Source: Clostridia bacterium (lineage in GTDB: Bacteria > Bacillota > Clostridia > Oscillospirales > CAG-272). From it: a stretch of 64,000 nucleotides of DNA. This document shows positions 32,443-40,717 of this stretch, one piece after another. The position numbers and the translations under genes are program-made. The notes below the pieces were generated by a model. That model had not been told where the DNA came from and made no database searches. It saw nothing but the letters and a program-made list of their open reading frames with translations. How positions within the stretch are numbered: the first letter of the stretch is position 1; every line of letters starts with the position of its first letter. The stretch spans positions 1-64,000 of the forward strand of contig JAFTRE010000019.1 of assembly GCA_017462385.1 (NCBI GenBank), given 5' to 3'.

Positions 32443-33450
32443 ATGCCCGAAAAAATATATGAAAAGGAATATAAAAGCGTAATGGCGCGTATCGGCGGGA
32501 CGATGCTGATATTTTTGTTGTTGTTCAATACGCTTTTTCCGATAGCAGCATTGATAGAGCAAATGCTGATAATGTACATGGATGCCGGAAACGCATATAT
32601 TGTCGGAAGTCTTATACAATCGGTAGCATATTTAGCTACATTTCTTATTCCTTGCGCATTCTTTGGTTTGATAAGCAAAAAGCATCAGGCTCGTCCGGTC
32701 TTCAACGATATTCGTTTGGGCAGGCAATTTCCGTTGATGCTGATCGCATCCATTGCTATTACATTGGCAGTAGCTTATGTTAACTCGTTTATTGTCGAAA
32801 TATTCAACTTTTCTTCGTTTTATGAGCAGTATATGCAGGTTGAGCCGCTTGATAAAAATTACAAGCTTGTGTTGGAAATAATCGCAACAGCACTGGTGCC
32901 GGCATGCTGTGAGGAATATTTGTTCCGAGGGGTTATACTTACCAATGTTTTGCCTTATGGTAAAACTCCCGCTATAATTATAAGTGCCGTTCTCTTCGGC
33001 TTAATGCATCAAAACCCCGCTCAAATACTTTATACTACCATTGCCGGTATAGTGATAGGGCTTGTTTATGTACGTACGCGGTCCATTTGGGGTGGAGTGT
33101 TGATACATTTTTTCAACAATTTATTTTCGGTGCTTGAGCAACTGCTGACGGATAGGTTGGAGTATGAGCAAGCCACCAAGATATGTATAGCTATGGAGGC
33201 GGTGCTGTTTGTCGGCGGCGTTATCTGTGCTATTGTTTTGATCATGACTGAGCGTCGCCGCAAAAGAATGTTTAGTGACAGCGGGTTTGGTGTTGTACTT
33301 GAACCGAGCGAAGAGTATGTTGAGTATCCTTTGAAACAAGGGAGAGCGGCAAAGCTTTTCTTCAGTCCGGCCGTTATCATTTTTATTTGTATAGTATGTA
33401 TCCAAATGCTGTATTATATTTTGTTGGCCCTTGGAGTGGTTCGATTATGA
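32443..33450 (+). CDS. CPBP-family intramembrane metalloprotease
   Basis: A 335-residue multi-pass membrane protein of the CAAX-protease/bacteriocin-processing (Abi) family. The glutamate-type active site is EEYLFRG (Glu157, Glu158, Arg162), with the FGLMH motif (His189) and a further HFFNN His in the next helix. About eight hydrophobic segments can be seen. ATG 32443 follows a GGAGGG site. It overlaps tadA by four bases. Members cleave lipoprotein or prenyl-like substrates or act in bacteriocin self-immunity; no bacteriocin gene is nearby, so the substrate is unknown. Confidence 0.92.
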   Translation: MPEKIYEKEYKSVMARIGGTMLIFLLLFNTLFPIAALIEQMLIMYMDAGNAYIVGSLIQSVAYLATFLIPCAFFGLISKKHQARPVFNDIRLGRQFPLMLIASIAITLAVAYVNSFIVEIFNFSSFYEQYMQVEPLDKNYKLVLEIIATALVPACCEEYLFRGVILTNVLPYGKTPAIIISAVLFGLMHQNPAQILYTTIAGIVIGLVYVRTRSIWGGVLIHFFNNLFSVLEQLLTDRLEYEQATKICIAMEAVLFVGGVICAIVLIMTERRRKRMFSDSGFGVVLEPSEEYVEYPLKQGRAAKLFFSPAVIIFICIVCIQMLYYILLALGVVRL

Positions 33451-33899
33451 CTCGCGAAGAAAAATATATGCTTATGGCCATCGAGGCGGCAAAGCACGCG
33501 GCAGAGATGGGAGAAGTTCCTGTTGGAGCGGTTGTGGTGTATGGTGACGAAGTGATCGCCACAGCATTTAATACGCGCGAAAGCGACAAATGTGCAACCT
33601 CGCATGCGGAATTACGTGCTCTTGAAGAAGCCTGTCGTGTTCGCGGTGGCTGGCGCCTTTTTGGGTGCGAGCTTTATGTAACGCTTGAACCTTGCGTTAT
33701 GTGCGCAGGGGCTGCGGTAAACGCGCGTGTTGATCGTGTGATATACGGTGCATCTGATATCCGTTTTGGAGCATTGGGCAGTGCGCTGGATGTTATGGCT
33801 TATCCTCTCAATCACAAATATGAAGTAGTCAGCGGTGTTCTCGGAGACGAATGTCGCGCACTGCTAAGTGATTTTTTCAAAGCGCGGCGTGTGCACTAA
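33447..33899 (+). CDS. tadA: tRNA adenosine-34 deaminase TadA
   Basis: A 150-residue zinc deaminase that converts A34 to inosine in tRNA-Arg(ACG). The zinc and proton-shuttle residues are His53 and Glu55 in SHAEL, and Cys83 and Cys86 in EPCVMC. ATG 33447 (MTREEKYML) overlaps the protease stop codon by the ATGA arrangement and has GGAG upstream; an in-frame ATG at 33387 would add 20 residues lying inside the protease gene. A terminator follows. Confidence 0.96.
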   Translation: MTREEKYMLMAIEAAKHAAEMGEVPVGAVVVYGDEVIATAFNTRESDKCATSHAELRALEEACRVRGGWRLFGCELYVTLEPCVMCAGAAVNARVDRVIYGASDIRFGALGSALDVMAYPLNHKYEVVSGVLGDECRALLSDFFKARRVH

Positions 33900-33917
33900 T
33901 AATTATGAAAGCTTATG

Positions 33918-33952
33918 GCGTGAGTCTGAAAAATGGCTCACGCTTGTTTTTT
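33918..33952 (+). terminator. Intrinsic terminator after tadA
   Basis: A 7-bp stem GCGTGAG/CTCACGC with a 12-base loop, followed by TTGTTTTTTG. Confidence 0.85.
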
Positions 33953-33997
33953 GCGACAAAATTCACTATTTGTTGTCACTCTTCATATTATTTGAGT

Positions 33998-34013
33998 AGG
34001 GAAGCGTTTCCCT
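33998..34013. promoter_or_regulatory. Palindrome before feoAB, candidate operator
   Basis: AGGGAAGCGTTTCCCT: six-base arms around GCGT. The core AAGCGTTT equals the centre of CcpA/LacI-type operators (cre). The outer bases differ from the usual cre. It lies 25 bases before the feoA start. A metal-regulator box is an alternative, but it does not resemble Fur or DtxR consensus sites. Confidence 0.5.
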
Positions 34014-34037
34014 AATAATTAAGGTAGGTGGAAAGCT

Positions 34038-34289
34038 GTGTGTAATTCGATGCCATTATATAAGCTTGCCTGCGGAGACCGTGCTACGGTGATATCGATG
34101 GATCATCGAGCAGCGCTTTACGGCAGACTCAAGGAGCTTGGGATAATTGAAGGTACAGTGATACAAAAAGTGATGATAAGCCCGCTTGGCGACCCTGCGG
34201 CGTATCTTGTGCGAGGTGCACTTATCGCAATACGTCGCACCGATGCGTCGGGGATATACGTAAGCAGTGAGCGGGTGAAAAATGCGTGA
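34038..34289 (+). CDS. feoA: Ferrous iron transport protein FeoA
   Basis: An 83-residue SH3-like protein that supports FeoB. Family features are an early Leu/Gly pattern, RLKELGIIEGT, and the final strand ending in a residue group that reads GALIAIRR. The GTG at 34038 has AGGTGG six bases upstream and is preferred over ATG 34050. It overlaps feoB by eight bases. Confidence 0.93.
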   Translation: MCNSMPLYKLACGDRATVISMDHRAALYGRLKELGIIEGTVIQKVMISPLGDPAAYLVRGALIAIRRTDASGIYVSSERVKNA

Positions 34290-36132
34290 TAATAATATAC
34301 AATGCGGGCGTGTGATTGCGTTGGCGGGTAATCCAAATGTAGGCAAGAGTACAATATTCAATGCATTGACAGGGCTTAACCAGCATACCGGTAACTGGAC
34401 CGGAAAAACAGTTGGAAATGCGTTTGGTCAATTTGAGTATAGAGGCGAGCGCTTTACTGTGGCCGATCTGCCCGGTACATATTCGCTTGAACCGCATTCG
34501 GCGGAGGAAGCAGAGGCTGAGCAATTTATACGCAACGGGGTGGCGGAGAAGGTAGTAATAGTTTGTGATGCGGGATGTCTTGAACGCAATTTGATTCTTG
34601 TGTTTCAGATACTTGATGTCACGAGGAATGTTATAATTTGTGTTAATTTGATTGACGAGGCAAAGGGCAAGGGAATACATATTGATATTGACGCATTGTC
34701 AGCGAAGCTCGGCGTGCCTGTAATAGCAATGGTAGCACGTCGCGGAATTGGACTTGATGAGCTTCGTTCAGCAATTGCCGCCCCCTTGGTGAATTCATAC
34801 GATACTGTATGTGACGAAAGAGCGGTAGTACAACAACGTACTACCGAAGAATACGTTCAAGCAGCAGAGAGTGCAGCTGAGTGTGCAACGCATATTATGG
34901 GCGAACAAAAACGCTTTCAAGTATGGATGGATAGAATTCTTACCGGGAAATACACCGGATATCCCGTGATGATGATAATGCTTGCGGGAATTCTGTGGCT
35001 TACAATGAAGGGCGCAAACTATCCATCGGAGCTTCTGTGGCAGGGCTTGCATTACATAGAGGGACAGCTTGCGATGTTTATGGATTGGTGCGGTGCGCCG
35101 TGGTGGCTTACAGGTGCGCTGGTATACGGAGCATATCGAATGCTTGCTTGGGTAGTATCCGTAATGTTGCCGCCAATGGCAATATTTTTTCCGCTTTTTA
35201 CATTGCTTGAGGATCTCGGATATTTGCCGCGCGTGGCGTTCAATCTCGATAGAGGGTTTAGCTGTTGCAGAACCTGTGGAAAGCAGGCTTTGACGATGTG
35301 CATGGGGCTTGGTTGTAACGCGGCGGGCGTTGTCGGTTGCCGAATAATCGATTCCGAGCGCGAACGCAAAATTGCCATACTTACCAACTCTCTTGTACCT
35401 TGTAACGGAAAATTTCCGACACTTTTGGCGCTGATAGCGATATTTTTCGCAGGAACGACCGTGTCAGGGCAAGTTGGCATCATGACATTGCTTATCGTGA
35501 TGGCGGTAGGTGGGACGTTTTTGTGTTCGGCGATGCTTGCATCGACATTATTTAGAGGTATGCCATCATCATTTGCACTTGAATTGCCGCCGTACCGCAC
35601 GCCGCAGGTGGGGAGAATAATTGTTCGTTCTATCAAGGATAGAACCTTATTTGTGTTGGGGCGCGCGGCGGCTGTGGCAGCACCCGCCGGACTTATAATT
35701 TGGATATTGGCAAATGTTAATGTAGGTGACGTGGGGCTGTTGACGCTTATTGCCGATGTTCTTCAACCCGTGGGCCACTTTTTTGGTATGGATGGTGTTA
35801 TATTGCTTGCATTCATATTGGCGTTGCCTGCAAATGAAATAGTTCTTCCGATAATGATGATGATATATACATCCTCTGGCGTGTTGAACGATTATTCCTC
35901 TCTCTCTGAACTGCAAATGTTACTTGAAGCCCAGGGGTGGGATGTGGTTTGTGGCTTGTGCGTGCTTGTTTTTATGCTGTTCCATTGGCCATGTTCCACG
36001 ACACTGCTTACTATACGTCGTGAGTGCAAGAGCTGGAGTATGGCGGCGCTTGGCGCACTTATACCGACGCTGTTGGGGCTGACGCTTTGCGCGTTGATAA
36101 ATTTGGTGTCATATATATTCGGTGCTATATGA
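34282..36132 (+). CDS. feoB: Ferrous iron transporter FeoB
   Basis: A 616-residue G-protein-coupled Fe(II) permease. The GTPase domain shows G1 GNPNVGKST (residues 16-24), HTGNWTGKTVG, G3 DLPGTYSL and G4 NLID. A short linker leads to the polytopic permease part with two Gate motifs, including GLGCNAAGVVGCRIIDSERE and LVPCNGKFPTL. It is shorter than E. coli FeoB (773) but usual for Firmicutes. No FeoC is visible. It is translationally coupled to feoA and probably controlled through the palindrome at 33998. Confidence 0.97.
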   Translation: MRDNNIQCGRVIALAGNPNVGKSTIFNALTGLNQHTGNWTGKTVGNAFGQFEYRGERFTVADLPGTYSLEPHSAEEAEAEQFIRNGVAEKVVIVCDAGCLERNLILVFQILDVTRNVIICVNLIDEAKGKGIHIDIDALSAKLGVPVIAMVARRGIGLDELRSAIAAPLVNSYDTVCDERAVVQQRTTEEYVQAAESAAECATHIMGEQKRFQVWMDRILTGKYTGYPVMMIMLAGILWLTMKGANYPSELLWQGLHYIEGQLAMFMDWCGAPWWLTGALVYGAYRMLAWVVSVMLPPMAIFFPLFTLLEDLGYLPRVAFNLDRGFSCCRTCGKQALTMCMGLGCNAAGVVGCRIIDSERERKIAILTNSLVPCNGKFPTLLALIAIFFAGTTVSGQVGIMTLLIVMAVGGTFLCSAMLASTLFRGMPSSFALELPPYRTPQVGRIIVRSIKDRTLFVLGRAAAVAAPAGLIIWILANVNVGDVGLLTLIADVLQPVGHFFGMDGVILLAFILALPANEIVLPIMMMIYTSSGVLNDYSSLSELQMLLEAQGWDVVCGLCVLVFMLFHWPCSTTLLTIRRECKSWSMAALGALIPTLLGLTLCALINLVSYIFGAI

Positions 36133-36151
36133 AATATTTGCGTCAAAGGGA

Positions 36152-36180
36152 TTGAAAAAATGCGAGTTTTATTGTAAAAT
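36152..36180 (+). promoter_or_regulatory. Sigma-A promoter of the M16-lgt-folD operon
   Basis: TTGAAA (36152-36157), 17 bases, TAAAAT (36175-36180). It is nearly identical in boxes and spacing to the promoter at 15825. Confidence 0.75.
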
Positions 36181-36218
36181 AATAATGAATATAAAAAGGA
36201 GGATCGTGACCGTACAGA

Positions 36219-37502
36219 ATGAATGTTTTACGGCGAAATTTTGGAAGCTCGGGTGAGCTTATGACCCTCAAAACGGATAAGTTTAAAAGAAACATTTTGA
36301 TAATGACATATATAGTGCCCATCTCTCCCGCGACATCAGCATCGGATGTCCTGCTTCCGGCAGTGCTTCTGCGCGGTAGCGAGAAATATCCAACCAATGC
36401 TGATATCGCGCGACGTTGTGAACAGCTTTACGGAGCATCGTTAGGATATTATTATTCTTATTTGGGTGACAGCCTTATGATCAATATTTATGCTGACTTT
36501 TTGTCTGATCGTGCGATCGGAACTCAAGATGAGATACTTTGCGGCGTGACGGAGCTTATGGCACAGACTATGTTGGCGCCGATGCTTGAGGATGGGGATT
36601 TGCGTGCAGATGAGGTAGCTAAGGCAAAGATTGCGCTTTGTGACAGTATCCGTGCTGATGATAACGACACTGCGGCATATGCTTTCAGGCGTTGTCGAGA
36701 GCTTATGTGCGGCAATGATCCGTGTGGATATAGCTTGTCAGTGGATGATGTTATGAGAGTAACTCCCGAAAGTCTCAGCGCGAGATATTTCGAGCTGAGA
36801 ACGGAGGGACATTGGGAATTTTTCTATGTTGGCAATGAGGATGCAGATTCGGTTGCAAAAACTTTGGAAATATATTTTGCCGATACTGTACACGGCGCGC
36901 CAGAGTTGCCACGGGTACGCGCTGTAAGTGATCACCCGATGCGCAGCGAACAGGAGTCTTTACCTGTTACACAAGGTAAGCTGACAATGGGCATATATGC
37001 CGGAGGAATTACAATGTCGGACAGTGACGATTATTACGCCACGCTTATGTCTGTCGAGATATTCGGAGGCTCACCTATATCCAAGCTTTTTATGAATGTT
37101 CGAGAAAGACTCGGTTTGTGTTATTATTGCGGCGCTTCATATAACAAGCAAAAAGGTGTTATATATGTTTCTGCAGGTATTGATCCAAAGGATCGTGAAG
37201 CAGTAGAGCGTGAAATATATGCCCAACTCGAGCAGATGAAGCAGGGGAATATTTCGGATGCGGAGCTACATGCGGCACAGTTGGCGTTGATAAACTCGGC
37301 GCGTCAAATATCCGACAGACCGTATTCTATGTGGAGCTTTTGTAATATCCGCACGATGCTGGGCGTTTCTACATCTTTGGATCATCATATAGAGCGTATA
37401 GAACATGTTACGGTAGAACAAGTTAAGCGTGTGGCGAGCAAGTGGGCGGTGGGCGATATATTTTTCGTTGATGCGGAGGGGAAGTGTGAGTATGAAAACT
37501 GA
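36219..37502 (+). CDS. M16-family protein lacking the zinc motif (YmfF-like)
   Basis: A 427-residue protein with the two-lobed M16 layout but no HxxEH in the first half, where the active partner has it. The second half keeps the conserved FGGSPISKLFMNVRERLGLCYYCGA block (residues ~284-308). It pairs with the next gene, which has the zinc site, matching the YmfF/YmfH pairs of Firmicutes in which one partner is catalytically dead. The GGAGG site lies 16 bases before ATG 36219, a long gap, but the MNVLRR start fits the family. It overlaps the partner by 11 bases. Confidence 0.85.
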   Translation: MNVLRRNFGSSGELMTLKTDKFKRNILIMTYIVPISPATSASDVLLPAVLLRGSEKYPTNADIARRCEQLYGASLGYYYSYLGDSLMINIYADFLSDRAIGTQDEILCGVTELMAQTMLAPMLEDGDLRADEVAKAKIALCDSIRADDNDTAAYAFRRCRELMCGNDPCGYSLSVDDVMRVTPESLSARYFELRTEGHWEFFYVGNEDADSVAKTLEIYFADTVHGAPELPRVRAVSDHPMRSEQESLPVTQGKLTMGIYAGGITMSDSDDYYATLMSVEIFGGSPISKLFMNVRERLGLCYYCGASYNKQKGVIYVSAGIDPKDREAVEREIYAQLEQMKQGNISDAELHAAQLALINSARQISDRPYSMWSFCNIRTMLGVSTSLDHHIERIEHVTVEQVKRVASKWAVGDIFFVDAEGKCEYEN

Positions 37503-38772
37503 ATGGTTTGAATCCGCAAGATTGAACGAGAAATATTGCCGCATAAGCTTACCGGGTAGACCTAAGGTGTATGTTTTCCCCAAGCAAATGAGCAACACTT
37601 ATGCGCTTTGTGCAGTGAGATACGGCTCGGTCGATCGCAGTTATCAGTGTGTCGGTGGTAAGAAGATAATCCTTCCCGATGGCATCGCCCATTTCCTTGA
37701 GCATAAAATGTTTACAGAGCAAGACGGGAGCGATGCTTTCGATATTTTCTCGTCATATGGCGCTGATGCAAACGCTTATACGACATATGATCGCACTGTT
37801 TACCTTTTTAACTGTACTTCTAATTTTGATAAATCGTTCGGCACGTTGTTGCACATGGTGACGCATCCTTATTTTACAAAGGAAAGTGTTGACCGTGAAC
37901 GGGGGATTATTGCTCAAGAAATAGGCATGTATGATGATGATCCTGATGCTGTTTGTTATGAAAATATGTTGGCTACTCTATATCACGACCATCCTGTACG
38001 CATCAATGTGTGTGGAACAGTCCAATCTATTGCAAAGATAACGCCTGAACTACTTTATGAGTGTCATCGTACATTTTACAACCCCGACAACATGGTGATA
38101 ATCGTTTGCGGGCAAGTGACGCCCGAATCGATTATCGATGCGGTAATGTGTGAGACCGGCTGGGGAGAGACGGTTGCTTTTGAGCGTTGTGTGGATGCCG
38201 AGCTGTGCGGACCTGCGCAAAAGGTTATTACGCGCAAAATGAAGGTGGCAATGCCGTTGTTTGCGATGGGATTTAAAGAAAATGACATAGATGCCGATGT
38301 GCTGTCTCGTCATCGCCGTGATATAACGGCATCTATCCTTGAGAGAATGCTGTTCTCAACCTCGAGCGAGCTTTATAATGAGTTGTATGACAAAGGATTG
38401 GTTACCTCGCCGCTTTCTGTTGGTCGAGCGGCTGAAGACAGCTACGCCTTTACCGAGCTCTGCGGGACAGCCAAGGATCCGAGTGCTGTGTGTGAATATA
38501 TCATGTCACACATAAGAAAAATTCATCGAATTGGATTGACATATGATGATTTTGTGCGCTGCCAACGCCGGAGATTGGGAGATGCTATCTCTCGCTTTGA
38601 CTCTACTGAGGAAATAGCAAATGCACTTATTGGTTATGCATTTGATGAATTGGATATTTTGAATGATGTAGAATTGGTGGAGTCAATAGATTTTGACGAA
38701 GTAAAAAATCTTTTTGAGAAAATGTATCATGAGGATAATATGGCGGTTTCTTATGTTATGCCTCTAAAATAA
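37492..38772 (+). CDS. M16-family zinc peptidase (YmfH-like)
   Basis: A 426-residue zinc metallopeptidase. The inverted zinc motif HFLEH gives His67, Glu70 and His71, with the third ligand expected at the Glu cluster about 75 residues later (ERGIIAQEIGMYDDDP). Start ATG 37492 (MKTEWFESA) has GGAGGGG ten bases upstream. The N-terminal extension from ATG 37429 would run through the upstream gene. The pair probably forms a heterodimer that degrades peptides. It lies 23 bases before lgt. Confidence 0.9.
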   Translation: MKTEWFESARLNEKYCRISLPGRPKVYVFPKQMSNTYALCAVRYGSVDRSYQCVGGKKIILPDGIAHFLEHKMFTEQDGSDAFDIFSSYGADANAYTTYDRTVYLFNCTSNFDKSFGTLLHMVTHPYFTKESVDRERGIIAQEIGMYDDDPDAVCYENMLATLYHDHPVRINVCGTVQSIAKITPELLYECHRTFYNPDNMVIIVCGQVTPESIIDAVMCETGWGETVAFERCVDAELCGPAQKVITRKMKVAMPLFAMGFKENDIDADVLSRHRRDITASILERMLFSTSSELYNELYDKGLVTSPLSVGRAAEDSYAFTELCGTAKDPSAVCEYIMSHIRKIHRIGLTYDDFVRCQRRRLGDAISRFDSTEEIANALIGYAFDELDILNDVELVESIDFDEVKNLFEKMYHEDNMAVSYVMPLK

Positions 38773-38795
38773 ACAAGCAGAAAGGAATATAAAAA

Positions 38796-39890
38796 ATGGA
38801 CACAACGACTGTTTCTTTTCCCGGCCTTGGTATCGGAGAATTTACAATGAACAAAGTAGCGATCTCGTTTTCTCCGTTTGGCAAACCTATGGAGATACGG
38901 TGGTATGGAATACTTATAACACTGGGAATTGTGCTTGCGCTCTTTTATTCATACAAGCGTTCAAAAGACGAGGGCATATTGCTTGACGATCTTTTGGATA
39001 TGGGTATCTTTGCGATAGTGTTTGGCATTATAGGCGCGAGGACATATTATGTCTTGACATACGGCATATCAAATTTCGTAGTTAAGAACGCGGATGGTAA
39101 GGTGAAAATATGGGACACCTTTGTAAGTATTATCGGAGTTTGGAACGGCGGCATTGCCATATATGGAGCAATTATAGGCGGCGCTTTAGCGATATACTTC
39201 GTTTGCCGTCACAAAAAGATAAATTGGCTTAAAGCGTTTGATGCAATTTCGCCTGCTGTGATGATAGGTCAAATACTTGGGCGCTGGGGAAATTTTGTTA
39301 ACGGCGAGGCGCACGGTGGAGTTGTTAGCTCGGCAAGCCCGCTTTACTTTCTTAGAATGGGTCTGCAGAGCGGATCTAAAATGATCTATGTACATCCAAC
39401 TTTTTTGTATGAATCCATGTGGAATCTTGTCGGTTTTTTGATAATCAACTGGTTGTATAAAAAGAAAAAGTTTGACGGACAAGTCTTTTTGATGTATATT
39501 ACTTGGTATGGTTTCGGACGTATGCTTATTGAAGGATTGCGGACAGACAGCCTTATGATTGGCGTTTTCCGTATATCGCAGGTCGTAGGATTTGTTTGCT
39601 TTATTGTTGGGACGGCACTATTGGTGCGCGGATTTATAGTCGCTCGCCGCGTTGCTTGCGAGGGCGCAGAATACGAGCCTGTATACAAAAACTTTATCAA
39701 ACGTGTGTTGCCAACCAAAAATAATACACCCGATATGGATAACATTCCGCAGAATATCGATGTTGAGAAAACTGCCTCCAAAATCAATGCTTCTGACAAA
39801 GTAAATGATGATGTTATAGACAACAGTGACTTTGAAGATGCTGAAATAAATAATTACAGAGAGGATGAAAAAAATGGCGAAAATAATTGA
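38796..39890 (+). CDS. lgt: Prolipoprotein diacylglyceryl transferase Lgt
   Basis: A 364-residue polytopic enzyme that attaches diacylglycerol to the lipobox Cys of prolipoproteins. It includes the Lgt signature [14 protein letters not shown], the earlier [10 protein letters not shown] and the later [11 protein letters not shown]. About seven membrane helices are visible. The C-terminus has an extra ~75-residue hydrophilic, acidic cytoplasmic tail (Asp/Asn/Glu-rich) not needed for catalysis. The window contains at least two likely substrates, the lipoproteins at 8498 and 62504. It overlaps folD by 17 bases. Confidence 0.97.
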   Translation: MDTTTVSFPGLGIGEFTMNKVAISFSPFGKPMEIRWYGILITLGIVLALFYSYKRSKDEGILLDDLLDMGIFAIVFGIIGARTYYVLTYGISNFVVKNADGKVKIWDTFVSIIGVWNGGIAIYGAIIGGALAIYFVCRHKKINWLKAFDAISPAVMIGQILGRWGNFVNGEAHGGVVSSASPLYFLRMGLQSGSKMIYVHPTFLYESMWNLVGFLIINWLYKKKKFDGQVFLMYITWYGFGRMLIEGLRTDSLMIGVFRISQVVGFVCFIVGTALLVRGFIVARRVACEGAEYEPVYKNFIKRVLPTKNNTPDMDNIPQNIDVEKTASKINASDKVNDDVIDNSDFEDAEINNYREDEKNGENN

Positions 39891-40716
39891 TGGAAAAGCC
39901 ATATCCGCACAAATGCGCGTAGAGATATCAGAGAGATGCGCGGAATATGTGGCGAGGACGGGCACGAAACCGGGATTGGCCGTGATAATTGTCGGCGACG
40001 ATCCCGCCTCTAAAGTATATGTCAGAAACAAAAAACTCGCTTGCGAGCAAGTTGGGTTTTATTCCGAGGAGATCGCATTGCCTGCCGAAACCGATATGGA
40101 TAGCTTGCGTTCGGTTATCGAGCGTCTTAATGCAGACGATAAAATACACGGCATACTTGTCCAACTTCCGTTGCCTCCTCAACTCGACGAGGGAGAGGTT
40201 ATAATGATGATCGATCCGCGCAAAGATGTGGATGCTTTTCATCCTGCAAATGTCGGGAGGGTTATGAGCGGAGGATATACCTTTGTTCCGTGTACCCCTG
40301 CCGGTGTTATGGAATTGCTGAAAAGAAGCGGAGTTGACATTGCGGGGCGCGAATGTGTAGTTGTTGGACGATCAAATATAGTCGGCAAGCCCATGGCGAT
40401 GCTTTTGCTTGAAGCCAATGGTACAGTAACTGTATGCCATAGCCGTACACGAGATCTTGCAGAGGTGTGCCGTCGTGCAGACATATTGGTAAGCGCTGTA
40501 GGAAAGCCTCATTTTATTACTGCGGATATGGTAAAGCCGGGCGCGGTTGTGATTGATGTGGGAATAAATCGTTTGCCTAATGGAAAATTGGCAGGAGACG
40601 TGGATTTTGATGCTGTAGAGCCTATTGCGTCTTATATCACACCCGTTCCCGGTGGCGTTGGGCCTATGACTATTACAATGTTGTTGCGCAATACATTGAC
40701 AGCAGCAGAGAACTGA
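39874..40716 (+). CDS. folD: Bifunctional methylene-THF dehydrogenase/cyclohydrolase FolD
   Basis: A 280-residue cytoplasmic enzyme of one-carbon metabolism that interconverts 5,10-methylene-, methenyl- and 10-formyl-tetrahydrofolate with NADP. Motifs: the catalytic Tyr/Lys region [40 protein letters not shown] and the nucleotide-binding [19 protein letters not shown] 39874 is nine bases behind AGAGAGG; ATG 39865 is an alternative start. The next gene starts one base after the stop. Confidence 0.97.
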   Translation: MAKIIDGKAISAQMRVEISERCAEYVARTGTKPGLAVIIVGDDPASKVYVRNKKLACEQVGFYSEEIALPAETDMDSLRSVIERLNADDKIHGILVQLPLPPQLDEGEVIMMIDPRKDVDAFHPANVGRVMSGGYTFVPCTPAGVMELLKRSGVDIAGRECVVVGRSNIVGKPMAMLLLEANGTVTVCHSRTRDLAEVCRRADILVSAVGKPHFITADMVKPGAVVIDVGINRLPNGKLAGDVDFDAVEPIASYITPVPGGVGPMTITMLLRNTLTAAEN

Positions 40717-40717
40717 T

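Noticed and set aside
33387-33446. Longer TadA from ATG 33387
   Set aside because: The extra 20 residues lie within the CPBP protease gene and are not typical of TadA. ATG 33447 has a ribosome site and an ATGA overlap.
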